Part shown: positions 17,895 to 27,064 of the stretch, in pieces
How positions within the stretch are numbered: position 1 is the first letter of the stretch
Layout of the letters: every line of letters starts with the position of its first letter
Source: Breoghania sp.
GTDB taxonomy: Bacteria; Pseudomonadota; Alphaproteobacteria; Rhizobiales; Stappiaceae
Reading direction: 5' to 3'
Length of the DNA stretch: 64,000 bases
Assembly (NCBI RefSeq): GCF_963674635.1
Contig: NZ_OY771475.1
Coordinates: 2,480,001 to 2,544,000, forward strand
Notes under the pieces: generated by a model
Told to the model about the DNA's origin: nothing
Database searches by the model: none
What the model saw: only the letters and a program-made list of their open reading frames with translations
Position numbers and translations under genes: made by a program

Positions 17895-19253
17895 CTAGCC
17901 GTAAACGAGGCGCGGCAGCCAGATGATGATTTCCGGATAGAGCATGCAGAGCACCAGTCCGATGATCTGGATCATCAGGAATGGGATCGCCGCCTTAAAG
18001 ATCCGGGTCATCGGGATTTCCGGCGGGGCGACACCGCGCAGGTAGAAGAGCGCATAGCCGAAGGGTGGCGACAGGAAGCTCATCTGCATGTTCACCAGAT
18101 AGAGCACGCCGAACCAGAGCACGAGATCGTCCGGGCTCTCCAGCCCGAAGGCCTGCGCGCCGAGTGCCTTGATGATCGGCACGAAGATCGGCACGCACAG
18201 AAGCAAAATGCCGACCCAATCGAGGAACATGCCGAGGAAGACGAGGATCACCTGCATCAGGATCAGGATGCCCCACGGCCCCAGCCCAAGCCCCTGCATC
18301 ATGTCGGAGACGAATTGCTGCCCGCCCTCCAGAACATAGAGACCGACGAAGATGGTTGCGCCGAACATGATCCAGATGACCATGGCGGACGCCTTCAACG
18401 TTGTCAGGCAGGCGGCCTGAATGGTCGCCCAGTCAAGCTTGCGGTGAATGGCGGCGACGATGAACGCGCCGAAGGTGCCGATCCCGGCAGCTTCAACCGG
18501 GGTTGCGACACCTGAGAAGATCACGCCCAGCACCACCACGATCAGCGAGATGGGCGCGGACATGCGCGACAGGATACGGACCTTCTCCAGGAAGGAGATC
18601 CGTTCCTCCAGGGGGGCTGCTGGCCCGAGCGAGGGATTGAGGGTGCAGCGAGTGATCACATAAAGAACATAGAGCCCGGACAGCAGAAGCCCGGGAAAGA
18701 CCGCGCCGATGAAGAGTTCACCGACCGACTGCTCCGCGACCACCGCGTAGATGATGGCGAGTATGGAGGGCGGGATCAGGATGCCGAGCGTGCCGCCCGC
18801 CATGATCGATCCCATGGCGATCTCCGGATTGTAGTTGCGCTTGAGCATGGCCGGCAGGGCGATGATGCCCATGGTGACGACCGCCGCGCCGATGACGCCG
18901 ACCATTGCCGCCAGGATGGTGGAGGCGATGATGGTCGCAGCCGCCAGACCGCCGCGCACCCCGCCCAGCACCTTGTAGATGACGTCGAACATCTCGTTGA
19001 TGATGCCCGCCCGTTCCAGCATCGCCGCCATGAAGATGAAGAGCGGGATCGCCGAAAGCTGGTAGTTGGTCATCAACGGGAAGATGCGGCTTGGCACGAT
19101 ATTGAGCACCTGCCAGCTGTCGCCCAGAATGAACAGGAAGACACAGGCGAGACCGCCGGTCACGAAGGCGAGCGGCAGGCCCGCCATCAGCAGCAGCAAA
19201 AGGCTGCCAAACATGATGAGTGTCAGCCACTCGATGGGTATTTCCAGCCCCAT
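17895..19253 (-). CDS. dctM: TRAP transporter large permease DctM
   Basis: A 452-residue DctM-type permease with about 12 hydrophobic segments. Typical features are GGTLGILIPPSILAIIYA near the middle and the C-terminal VNMQMSFLSPPFGYALFYLRG. It forms the sodium-driven channel of a tripartite periplasmic carboxylate importer with DctQ (3-bp gap) and DctP. The operon runs dctP-dctQ-dctM on the minus strand. Confidence 0.93.
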   Translation of the reverse strand: MGLEIPIEWLTLIMFGSLLLLLMAGLPLAFVTGGLACVFLFILGDSWQVLNIVPSRIFPLMTNYQLSAIPLFIFMAAMLERAGIINEMFDVIYKVLGGVRGGLAAATIIASTILAAMVGVIGAAVVTMGIIALPAMLKRNYNPEIAMGSIMAGGTLGILIPPSILAIIYAVVAEQSVGELFIGAVFPGLLLSGLYVLYVITRCTLNPSLGPAAPLEERISFLEKVRILSRMSAPISLIVVVLGVIFSGVATPVEAAGIGTFGAFIVAAIHRKLDWATIQAACLTTLKASAMVIWIMFGATIFVGLYVLEGGQQFVSDMMQGLGLGPWGILILMQVILVFLGMFLDWVGILLLCVPIFVPIIKALGAQAFGLESPDDLVLWFGVLYLVNMQMSFLSPPFGYALFYLRGVAPPEIPMTRIFKAAIPFLMIQIIGLVLCMLYPEIIIWLPRLVYG

Positions 19254-19256
19254 GTT

Positions 19257-20483
19257 TCAGATCCCCCCGGCCGGATTGGCAACCGCGCGCAGGTCCTGCG
19301 CCAGTTTCGAAATGCCTTGCAGAACAAGCAGCAACCCGCCCAGCACCATGGCCCACTTGAAGGGCCAGTAGGCGATGGCCCATTCGGTGAAGCTGATCTC
19401 ACCCACCTGCGTCGCCTGGTAGGCGAAGATCCAGGAGGTCGCGAGAAGCGTGCCTGCAAAGATGAAAAAGAAGACCGAGGTCAGGAGATCGACGACCGCC
19501 TTTCCCCGCACCGACAGCGGAGCGTAGAAGACATCGACCCGCACATGGCTTTCGGTCAGCATCGCGTAGGCGCCGGCGATCAGGTACTGCATGCCGAACA
19601 TCAGGAACATGCCTTCATGCGCCCAGTTGGTGGGCGAGTTGAAGACGTAGCGCGCGATGACCTCGTAGTAGTAGACGAAGACCGCAATCACCGCCCAGTA
19701 GGAGGCGAACTCGCCGCAATAGAGCGAGAGCCGGTCTATGGCCCCCGTCCAGCCGGTGGAGGCGTGGCGGAAGTCACCAATGATCTCCTCTTCCTCGTAG
19801 GCGTGAATGGCGGCTTCGGCCTCCGCCTCGCGTTCGTTGCGCACTCTTTCCTCCGCCCGCCGCTTCAGCCGCGGCAACAGGGCGGCATCGATCAGAAGAA
19901 GCGCCGCGATGCACAGGAAGGCGTAATAGGCGACGGATCCCCAATAGGCCCGCGCTTCTCCGGTTTCCCTCGCGAGCGGTTCATTGGCTTTCAGGTCCGT
20001 GTGGGCGCGATCGAGCCGGTCGCGCGAGCTTTGCAGCCGACGCTGCGAGCGCTTGACCTTAAGTTCCGCAGAACGTCGGGAAAGGGACCCTTCCTCCGCG
20101 GCCAGAACCGCGGCCTTGAGGTCCGCCAGCTCCTTTTCCGCCTCCGCGATACGCGGACCTTCGCGCGAAATCGTGTCCTGGGAGACGCGCACCATGTTCG
20201 CCGCGTCGGAATAGATGGCGCGGGCGTCACGCTGCTGCGCATTGGCGAAAAGGATGGCCAGAAAGATCGGCAGATAGACAAGCCCCAGCAGGCTCTTCAG
20301 ATAGAACCTGTGAAGGCCCAGCATGCCGCCGGTCACAAGGATCATGTAGCCAAGCGGCAGGGAATAGCCGCGCATGCCGCCACGCTTGCGCGAGCGTCGC
20401 GCCAGCACCATGGCGGCAAGTGGAAAGAGAACCAGACCGGACCAGTAGATCCAGTGTGGCAGGACGAATGTAAGGCTCGGCAT
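19257..20483 (-). CDS. dctQ: TRAP small permease DctQ with an N-terminal TM2-like and coiled-coil extension
   Basis: A 408-residue protein; ordinary DctQ subunits are about 160-200 residues. The DctQ domain is the C-terminal part (about 250-408: four helices, ARYVFNSPTNWAHEG). Before it lie two or three membrane segments with GLHRFYLKSLLG (56-67), which resembles the TM2-domain signature, then a charged segment of about 70 residues (105-175) with heptad-like spacing, and another helix near 183-203. The start ATG 20483 excludes an upstream extension that has no family features. The extension may add a cytoplasmic or membrane regulatory module to the permease. Confidence 0.88.
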   Translation of the reverse strand: MPSLTFVLPHWIYWSGLVLFPLAAMVLARRSRKRGGMRGYSLPLGYMILVTGGMLGLHRFYLKSLLGLVYLPIFLAILFANAQQRDARAIYSDAANMVRVSQDTISREGPRIAEAEKELADLKAAVLAAEEGSLSRRSAELKVKRSQRRLQSSRDRLDRAHTDLKANEPLARETGEARAYWGSVAYYAFLCIAALLLIDAALLPRLKRRAEERVRNEREAEAEAAIHAYEEEEIIGDFRHASTGWTGAIDRLSLYCGEFASYWAVIAVFVYYYEVIARYVFNSPTNWAHEGMFLMFGMQYLIAGAYAMLTESHVRVDVFYAPLSVRGKAVVDLLTSVFFFIFAGTLLATSWIFAYQATQVGEISFTEWAIAYWPFKWAMVLGGLLLVLQGISKLAQDLRAVANPAGGI

Positions 20484-20756
20484 GAGCGTTACCTCAAATG
20501 GCGACGGGTGGACCGCTCGCATGGCTTCCAAGGAGGCGGCGCGAAGCGGGCTCGCGGCCCATCGGCAGGGCATGGCGGGATTGCCGCACCGGGCGGCGAC
20601 GCGGCCTTGCGTTGCGATTGAAATGTCGATTGCGGATGACGGCCATCGAAGCGACGCCCGCGGGGCGAAACCGCCGCGCGGGCGAACAAAGGGCCTCCGC
20701 GTGCCGGGCGGTCGCGCGAAACGTGCCGCCGAGACGTCGCGGAGGTCGCTTTCCGC

Positions 20757-21977
20757 TCAGAGATCCAGTTCCATGCCTTCCACGATATCGGGCGTCACAT
20801 AGCCGAGTGAGCCGGACATCATGTAATCGAGCTGGGTCTTGAAGATGCGGGCCGAAGGCTTGTCGCGGTTGGCGTATTTGTACCAGATCGGCACCGCCAC
20901 CTCGGTCATCAGGGCAACATCGTCCTGCGTCAGGCGTGTCACCTCGGTGCCATCGGCCTCGAACTTCTTCCAGGCTTCCTGATTGGCCTTCTGGATCTTG
21001 GCATGATGCTCCAGGGAATAGGAGCGGGTCTCCAGTTCCACGAACTGCTTCATCTGCTGCGAGAGCGCGTTCCACGCATTCATGCCGACGGTGATGTCCA
21101 TGATATCGACCGGCTGGTAAAGCGACATGAAGCCCGGGGGCCCCATGGAGATGTACTTGGTGACCTGTGAAAAGCCGAGGGCGTAGTTGACCGCCGGGCC
21201 GGTATAGTCGGCCACATCAATGGTGCCCTTTTCCAGCGCGGGAAAGATCTCCGAGCCGGGCAGAACCGTGGTCTTGGCACCCAGCCCCTGGAAGACCTCG
21301 GCCACCATGCCGCCTGGAAGCCGCATCTTGCGCCCACGGAAGTCGTCCACCGAGCGGATCGGCACCTTGGAGTGGATGATGTTGGCATCGTGATGGACGG
21401 GGCCAACGAAATACATGCCCTGCGCCGCATAGAGCTCACGCGCCATCTCTAGCCCGCCGAGACCGTAATAGAAGGTGTCGAATTCGTGCGGGTTCCTGAG
21501 GCCCAGCGGATAGGACGTCAGGAAGACACCGGCCGGGATGATGCCCTGCACATAGATGGTGAAGGGGTTCACCGCCTCCAGAACACCATTCTTCACCGCG
21601 TCGAAAAGCTGGAAATCGCCCACCACATCGTTTGCCCCGAAGGGCTGGAAGGCCAGCTCACCGCCGGTCTTTTCCTCGATGGTGGCGCACCAGTCCTTGA
21701 AGATCTGAAGCCCGACGCCACCCGGCCAGGATGTCTGGATCTTCCAGGTGGTGCCTGCGGCCTTCGCCGTGCCGACATAGGGCGCGCCAAGCGAAGCGGC
21801 CCCTGCCAGACCACCCACGATGCCGCCAGCGGCGAGAACGGAGTTCTTCAGAAATTGGCGCCGTGCCGTGACGACGCCTTCAACCGCCTCGCGAAACGGC
21901 GTCGTGCGGTCGGCGGCCTCCGGGTGCGCAGCTTGTCTTCGGGCGTCGTGGATATCCGGACCCTTGATGTTGGACAT
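20757..21977 (-). CDS. dctP: TRAP transporter periplasmic substrate-binding protein DctP
   Basis: A 406-residue extracytoplasmic solute receptor. A long N-terminus precedes a Tat-like signal (ARRQFLKNSVLAAGG, ending near GTAKAA). The mature domain starts TWKIQTSWPGGVG and contains MRLPGGMVAEVF and GSEIFPALEKGTIDVADYTGP, features of the TakP/lactate-binding group of DctP proteins, which bind 2-oxo and 2-hydroxy acids. GGGAGG sits 10 nt before ATG 21977. The lut operon nearby makes lactate or a related acid a reasonable guess for the ligand. A 273-bp gap separates it from dctQ. Confidence 0.9.
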   Translation of the reverse strand: MSNIKGPDIHDARRQAAHPEAADRTTPFREAVEGVVTARRQFLKNSVLAAGGIVGGLAGAASLGAPYVGTAKAAGTTWKIQTSWPGGVGLQIFKDWCATIEEKTGGELAFQPFGANDVVGDFQLFDAVKNGVLEAVNPFTIYVQGIIPAGVFLTSYPLGLRNPHEFDTFYYGLGGLEMARELYAAQGMYFVGPVHHDANIIHSKVPIRSVDDFRGRKMRLPGGMVAEVFQGLGAKTTVLPGSEIFPALEKGTIDVADYTGPAVNYALGFSQVTKYISMGPPGFMSLYQPVDIMDITVGMNAWNALSQQMKQFVELETRSYSLEHHAKIQKANQEAWKKFEADGTEVTRLTQDDVALMTEVAVPIWYKYANRDKPSARIFKTQLDYMMSGSLGYVTPDIVEGMELDL

Positions 21978-22467
21978 GACTTGTTTTCCTCCCTTGGCAA
22001 GCCAGGCCCGTCGCGGGCCCAACCTTGCGACACTCGCACCCCATACGAGAGTTCCGCGCTTCCAACGCGTATTTTTCCAGTTCACGACAAGATGCGAGCT
22101 CGCTTCAGTGTATCCCGTCACCCCCTCCAATCAACCACACTGAAGCTCTTTTATTGCTTCCCTTGCGTCCTTGCTGAATTAACACCTTTTCTCCTGAAGC
22201 ACATAATCGCCCAAAGGGCCCGTTAGTATATTTCTATACATGAAATACAGACCGTTCCACTGCCCACTTTGTCGGCATAGTGTGCACGAACTGCAAGGCT
22301 GCCATATCCCCTCGCAAGCAAGCGGCGGACGCTTTTCGCGCCCTGCCGTCCGCGATGTCACCCGACAAGACGGGGCTCGACGGCGCTGGCGTGACGCGCA
22401 ATAAAGAACCAAAAGGTCCCGACATTACTGAACGGGATCTCCCACCGGAATTTTGAGAGGCATCTAG
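21978..22467. other. Divergent intergenic region between dctP and the quinone oxidoreductase gene
   Basis: 490 bp with no supported gene. It contains the bipartite inverted repeat at 22102-22146 and a small symmetric GTATA-tttc-TATAC at 22226-22239, both candidates for control of dctPQM or of the divergent gene. Confidence 0.55.
22102..22146. promoter_or_regulatory. Bipartite inverted repeat upstream of dctPQM
   Basis: GCTTCAGTGT at 22102-22111 is repeated as its exact reverse complement ACACTGAAGC at 22137-22146, with 25 bp between. It lies 125-170 bp upstream of the dctP start. A two-site operator for a carboxylate-responsive regulator is plausible, but the regulator is not encoded here. 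Confidence 0.4.
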
Positions 22468-23442
22468 ATGCGCAGCGCCATTCACAAGACATTTGGCAAC
22501 CCGGCCGAGGTCCTGATCGTCGAAGACCGCCCGTTGCCCGAACCCGGACCCGGCGAGATTCGCGTGAAGATGCGCCTCGCCTCCATCCACAATCACGACC
22601 TGCTGACGGTGTCCGGCGACTACGGCTACAAGCCGCCGCTTCCCGCGGTCGCCGGTTCGGAAGCGACCGGCATCATCGACAAACTGGGCGAAGGCGTGGA
22701 AGGCCTCAAGGTCGGCCAGCGGGTGGCAGCCACCGGGAGGGGAACCTGGGCGGAGTATTTCATCGCCAAGGCGTCCGGCGCGGTGCTTTTGCCCGACGCG
22801 GTGGACGACGAGACCGCTGCCCAGCTCGTCTCCATGCCGATGAGCGCGATGTTCCTGCTTGATTTCGTCCACGCCCACCCGGGCGACTGGATCGTGCAGA
22901 ACGCAGCAACCGGCGCGGTCGCGAAGGTACTGGCGACAGTTGCAAAGACGCGCGGTATCAACGTGATCAACCTGGTGCGCCGCGACGAGGCAGTCGCAGA
23001 ACTGGCCGCGCTGGGCATTGGCAACGCCGTTTCAACAAGCGCGGCCAACTGGAAGGAGCAGGTGGAGGCCATTACCGAAGGCGCTCCGATCAAGGCGGCG
23101 ATCGACGGTGTGGGCGGTCCGCAGGCGGCAGATCTTTGCGCCATTTGCGGCACCGGGGCGACCATCGTTTCCTTCGGGCTGATGTCGGGCAAGCCGATGG
23201 AGATCCCCTCCGGGCAGCTCATCTTCCGCGGCATCGAGGTGAAGGGCTTCTGGCTTGCGAAGCTTCTGCCGGAAGCGCCCAAACCGAAAGTGGCGGCACT
23301 GATGGGCGAACTGGTCGGGCTGATCGCGTCGGGCAAGCTGTCGCTTCAGGTCGATGCAATCCACGATCTGGCCGATGTCGCGAAGGCGGCAGGAGCCGCC
23401 ATGCAGGGGCAGCGTATCGGCAAGGTGCTCATCAGGGGATAA
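22468..23442 (+). CDS. NAD(P)H:quinone oxidoreductase-like MDR protein
   Basis: A 324-residue zinc-independent medium-chain dehydrogenase/reductase. An N-terminal GroES-like domain (GEIRVKMRLASIHNHDLL, VAGSEATGIIDKLGEGV) is followed by a Rossmann domain (VQNAATGAVAKVLATVAKT, where the usual G-x2-G-x2-G is altered). Such proteins reduce quinones or enoyl thioesters with NADPH. GAGAGG lies 7 nt before ATG 22468. It diverges from the TRAP operon and precedes the lut operon by 164 bp, but co-function with either is not shown. Confidence 0.85.
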   Translation: MRSAIHKTFGNPAEVLIVEDRPLPEPGPGEIRVKMRLASIHNHDLLTVSGDYGYKPPLPAVAGSEATGIIDKLGEGVEGLKVGQRVAATGRGTWAEYFIAKASGAVLLPDAVDDETAAQLVSMPMSAMFLLDFVHAHPGDWIVQNAATGAVAKVLATVAKTRGINVINLVRRDEAVAELAALGIGNAVSTSAANWKEQVEAITEGAPIKAAIDGVGGPQAADLCAICGTGATIVSFGLMSGKPMEIPSGQLIFRGIEVKGFWLAKLLPEAPKPKVAALMGELVGLIASGKLSLQVDAIHDLADVAKAAGAAMQGQRIGKVLIRG

Positions 23443-23606
23443 ACCCGCCAGGGGCATCACCCGGTTCCGGGTCGCGCGCCTGTGGTCTCATTTGGTCACA
23501 GGCGCATTGACCGGCCATTCGCGCACTTCTACTGTGCTTGCAAGAAGATATGCGCGACCGACTGAAGTCGCGCACTGCAATACCCCTATCAGGAAATGCC
23601 CAATCC

Positions 23607-24398
23607 ATGTCCGATACTCCCCGGGTCGCCCTGTTCGTTACCTGTCTGGCGGATCTTTTCCGCCCCTCCGTCGGGTTTGCTGCGGTAAAGCTTCTGGAGG
23701 AAGCCGGCTGTGCCGTAGAGGTGCCGCGCGCCCAGACATGCTGCGGACAGCCCGCCTACAATTCGGGCGACAAGGCGGATGCACGCGGCATCGCCGAAGT
23801 GACGATCCGCGCCTTTGAGGGATATGACTACGTGGTGGCCCCGTCGGGCTCCTGTGCGGCGATGGTAAAGAAGCACTATCCGGCGCTCTTCGCGGACGAT
23901 CCGGTCTGGGGGCCGCGTGCTCAGGAGCTGAGCGCGCGCACCTTCGAACTTGTCAGCTTCCTCACAGACGTCCGCGGCATGAAGAAGGTTGAGGCGAGCT
24001 TTGACGGCACCGTCACCTATCACGACAGCTGCTCGGGCCTGCGCGAGCTTGGTATCGCCGCTCAGCCACGCGCCCTTCTTGCCTCCATGGACGGGCTTGA
24101 GCTTAAGGAAATGTCAGATTCCGATGTCTGCTGCGGGTTCGGCGGCACGTTTGCCGTCAAATACGCCGACATCTCCAACAAGATGGTTTCCAAGAAGACC
24201 GCCAACGTCGCCTCTGCGGAAGCTGACGTTCTTCTGGCGGGAGACCTCGGCTGCCTGATGAACATGGCAGGCAAGCTGAAACGTCAGGGGTCCAAAACGC
24301 AAGTTCGGCACGTGGCCGAAGTGCTTGCTGGCATGACGGACCAGCCGCCCATCGGGGAAGGCAAGGGCAAGAAGCCCCGAAACGGGCCGAAGGGATGA
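23607..24398 (+). CDS. lutA: L-lactate utilisation Fe-S protein LutA (LldE)
   Basis: A 263-residue protein with two CCG domains (TCCGQPAYNSGD and VCCGFGGTF), the layout of LutA/LldE. With LutB and LutC it oxidises L-lactate to pyruvate and passes electrons onward. The start ATG 23607 (MSDTPRVALFVTC) matches the family; the ORF extends upstream to 23538 without similarity. Its last codon overlaps the macrodomain gene by 4 bp (ATGA). Confidence 0.92.
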   Translation: MSDTPRVALFVTCLADLFRPSVGFAAVKLLEEAGCAVEVPRAQTCCGQPAYNSGDKADARGIAEVTIRAFEGYDYVVAPSGSCAAMVKKHYPALFADDPVWGPRAQELSARTFELVSFLTDVRGMKKVEASFDGTVTYHDSCSGLRELGIAAQPRALLASMDGLELKEMSDSDVCCGFGGTFAVKYADISNKMVSKKTANVASAEADVLLAGDLGCLMNMAGKLKRQGSKTQVRHVAEVLAGMTDQPPIGEGKGKKPRNGPKG

Positions 24399-24925
24399 AG
24401 ACGCTCACCCGTCGCGCGGGCTCTACGGAATTGGTGAGTGTTGTCGCCGACATCACGACGCTTGAGGTCGGGGCCATCGTCAATGCAGCAAACGAGACGC
24501 TTCTGGGAGGCGGCGGCGTGGACGGGGCCATCCACAGGGCAGCGGGACCAGAGCTTCTGGTGGAATGCCGGGAACTTGGCGGCTGCGCGCCGGGCGACGC
24601 CAGGATTACGGCGGGATACAGGCTGCCTGCACCTTGCGTGATCCACACGGTGGGTCCGCGCTGGGCCGGGGGCGCGCAGGGCGAGGATGACGTTCTGGCG
24701 AGCTGCTATGCCCGCGCGCTGGAACTGGCCGCAGAGGCGGAGGTTTCAACCGTCGCCTTTCCGGCGATTTCGACGGGAGTTTTCGGCTTTCCGGCCGCGC
24801 GCGCAGCGAAGGTGGCGCTGGCGGCGGTTCTGGAAAGCCCGCATCTGGACGCGCTGGAGCAGGTCACCTTCTGCTGTTTCGACCGGGCTTCGCTTGTCCA
24901 CTACGAGGCGGCCTTCGCCGCATGA
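24395..24925 (+). CDS. Macrodomain (MacroD-type) ADP-ribose/O-acetyl-ADP-ribose hydrolase
   Basis: A 176-residue single macrodomain. It carries the N30-A-A-N33 pair, the glycine loop with D43 in GGGGVDGAIHRAAG and the distal loop FPAISTGVFGFP, all typical of MacroD-type enzymes that remove ADP-ribose from proteins or deacetylate O-acetyl-ADP-ribose. It starts inside the lutA stop (ATGA) and ends 25 bp before lutB, so it is translated as part of the lactate operon. That location is unusual and suggests a link between NAD/sirtuin metabolism and lactate oxidation, or reversal of ADP-ribosylation of a Lut protein; neither is proven. Confidence 0.92.
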   Translation: MKTLTRRAGSTELVSVVADITTLEVGAIVNAANETLLGGGGVDGAIHRAAGPELLVECRELGGCAPGDARITAGYRLPAPCVIHTVGPRWAGGAQGEDDVLASCYARALELAAEAEVSTVAFPAISTGVFGFPAARAAKVALAAVLESPHLDALEQVTFCCFDRASLVHYEAAFAA

Positions 24926-24950
24926 ATTCACGGGCTGATGGGAGACGGCC

Positions 24951-26390
24951 ATGCGGATGCAATCACCGCGCTTCAAGCAGAACGCCCGCGAGGCGCTCGA
25001 CGACGCACAGCTTCAGCGCGCGCTTTCCAACGTGGAGCACGGGTTTATCGGCAAGCGTCAGATAGCTGCCGACGCTCTGCCCGAATTCGAGGCGCTGCGC
25101 GACAACGCCAAGGCGATCAAGGACCACACCCTCGCCCATCTCGATCTCTATCTGGAGGCCTACGAGGAGAAGGTCATTGCGTCAGGGGGGCATGTTCACT
25201 GGGCGCAGACGGCGGAAGATGCCCGCGCCATCATTCTCGATATATGCCGCAAGGCGAACGCGAAGACCGTCACCAAGGGCAAGTCCATTGTCTCGGAGGA
25301 AATCGGGCTCAACGAGCACCTCACCGAGAACGGCATTCAACCGGTGGAGACGGATCTTGGCGAGTACATCATCCAGCTTCGCGGCGAGCCGCCTTCCCAC
25401 ATCATCGCGCCTGCGGTGCATGTGAACAAATCGGAAGTCGAGGCAGAGTTCCGCCGCGCCCACACCCATCTTGATCCAAACCGCAATCTGGAAGAGCCGA
25501 CGACGCTTCTGAACGAGGCGCGCGCGATCCTCCGACAGAAGTATTTCGATGCGGAGGTGGGCATCACGGGAGCGAATTTCCTCATCGCCGAAACCGGCTC
25601 CTCCGTGATTGTGACCAACGAAGGCAATGGCGATCTCACCCAGACGCTCGCCCGCGTTCATATCGTGCTGGCCACGCTTGAAAAGATCACGCCGACGCTT
25701 GAGGACGTCTCTCAGATCCTGCGCGTTCTGGCGCGGTCCGCGACGGGCCAGGACAGCTCCGTCTACACAACCTTTTCAACCGGCCCCCGACGCCCGGAAG
25801 ACCCGGATGGGCCGGAGGAATACCACGTCGTCCTGCTCGACAACGGGCGCTCCGCCATGCTGGGCAGCGAATACCAGGAGATGCTGCGCTGCATCCGTTG
25901 CGGTGCCTGCATGAACCATTGCCCGGTCTATCACGCCATTGGCGGGCACGCCTATGGCTGGGTCTATCCCGGCCCCATGGGCGCCGTGCTTACCCCTTCG
26001 CTTACCTCCATCGACGAGGCGGGGAACCTGCCCAACGCGTCCACGTTCTGCGGGCGGTGCGAGAGCGTGTGCCCGATGCGCATCCCCTTGCCGAAAATGA
26101 TGCGGCACTGGCGCGAGCGCGAATTTGAACGCCACCTCCAGCCCTCTTCCGCCCGTTTCGGTCTTGGTGCATGGGCCTTTCTGGCAAGGCGACCGGCGCT
26201 TTACCGGGCCCTCTTCGGCATGGCCGTTCGCACACTCGGCGCGATGGCGGGCAAAAAGGGACGTTTCGCATCTCTTCCCTTTGCGGGCGGCTGGACGACA
26301 TACCGGGATCTCCCGGCCCCGGAAGGCCGTACTTTCCAGCAACTGTGGGCCAGCAGAGGTGGGCAGGACGGACGAAAGGATGCAGCATGA
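24951..26390 (+). CDS. lutB: L-lactate utilisation Fe-S protein LutB (LldF)
   Basis: A 479-residue iron-sulfur protein. The N-terminal two-thirds is the DUF162/LutB domain (KSIVSEEIGLNEHL, GITGANFLIAETGS), followed by two ferredoxin motifs, C-x2-C-x2-C-x3-CP in CIRCGACMNHCP and CGRCESVCPMRIP, and a C-terminal LutB tail. GGGAGA stands 5 nt before ATG 24951. It overlaps lutC by 4 bp. Confidence 0.94.
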   Translation: MRMQSPRFKQNAREALDDAQLQRALSNVEHGFIGKRQIAADALPEFEALRDNAKAIKDHTLAHLDLYLEAYEEKVIASGGHVHWAQTAEDARAIILDICRKANAKTVTKGKSIVSEEIGLNEHLTENGIQPVETDLGEYIIQLRGEPPSHIIAPAVHVNKSEVEAEFRRAHTHLDPNRNLEEPTTLLNEARAILRQKYFDAEVGITGANFLIAETGSSVIVTNEGNGDLTQTLARVHIVLATLEKITPTLEDVSQILRVLARSATGQDSSVYTTFSTGPRRPEDPDGPEEYHVVLLDNGRSAMLGSEYQEMLRCIRCGACMNHCPVYHAIGGHAYGWVYPGPMGAVLTPSLTSIDEAGNLPNASTFCGRCESVCPMRIPLPKMMRHWREREFERHLQPSSARFGLGAWAFLARRPALYRALFGMAVRTLGAMAGKKGRFASLPFAGGWTTYRDLPAPEGRTFQQLWASRGGQDGRKDAA

Positions 26391-27064
26391 GCGGGCGCGC
26401 TGAAATACTGGCCGGACTGAAGAAATCTCTTGCCTCCACGGGAGAAGCAGAAACCGCCCGCAAGGACGCGGTCGCGGCACGGCTGAAGGATGCGCCCACG
26501 GGCATTATCCCTGCCCGGGGCCAGTTGCCGGCGGACGAGCTTGTCGCGCTTTTCACCCGAATGGCGGAAAGCGTCCAGACAAGTGTGGAACGGGTAACGA
26601 CCGGTGACGAAGCGCCCGCCGCCATCGCCCGCCTTCTGGCGCGTCGTAACCTGCCTGCCGTGGTACGTATCGGGGAAGACCAGGACCTGGCCGCAATGCC
26701 GTGGCAAGCGTATCCCGCTCTGGAGGTCCGTCACGGCCCTTCCGACGGCAAGGATGCTGTGGCCGTGTCTCACGCAATCGGCGCGATTGCGGAAACCGGC
26801 ACACTCGTCCTGACCTCGGGCACGGACAATCCGACCACGCTCAACTTCCTGCCTGAATTGCACATCATCGTGCTGTCGCAAAAGGACATTCACGGCGACA
26901 TGGAAACGATCTGGCGCGGCTTGCGAGAGACCTACGGCAAGGCCGAAATGCCGCGAGTTGTGAATATGGTAACCGGTCCCTCGCGGTCAGCGGATATCGA
27001 GCAGACGCTCATTCTCGGCGCCCACGGGCCGCGCGCCTTGCATGTGATCATCGTCGAAGGCTAA
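26387..27064 (+). CDS. lutC: L-lactate utilisation protein LutC (LldG)
   Basis: A 225-residue LUD-domain (DUF162) protein. The C-terminal signature SHAIGAIAETGTLVLTSG, NPTTLNFLPELHI and VTGPSRSADIEQTLILGAHGP is intact. ATG 26387 overlaps the lutB stop (ATGA), replacing the much longer upstream in-frame ORF. It is the last gene of the lut operon. Confidence 0.94.
   Translation: MSGRAEILAGLKKSLASTGEAETARKDAVAARLKDAPTGIIPARGQLPADELVALFTRMAESVQTSVERVTTGDEAPAAIARLLARRNLPAVVRIGEDQDLAAMPWQAYPALEVRHGPSDGKDAVAVSHAIGAIAETGTLVLTSGTDNPTTLNFLPELHIIVLSQKDIHGDMETIWRGLRETYGKAEMPRVVNMVTGPSRSADIEQTLILGAHGPRALHVIIVEG

Noticed and set aside
23460..23500. Possible GntR/LldR operator (TGTGGTCTCATTTGGTCACA-like) before lutA
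   Set aside because: Only the outer 4 bp are symmetric; too weak to call an operator.
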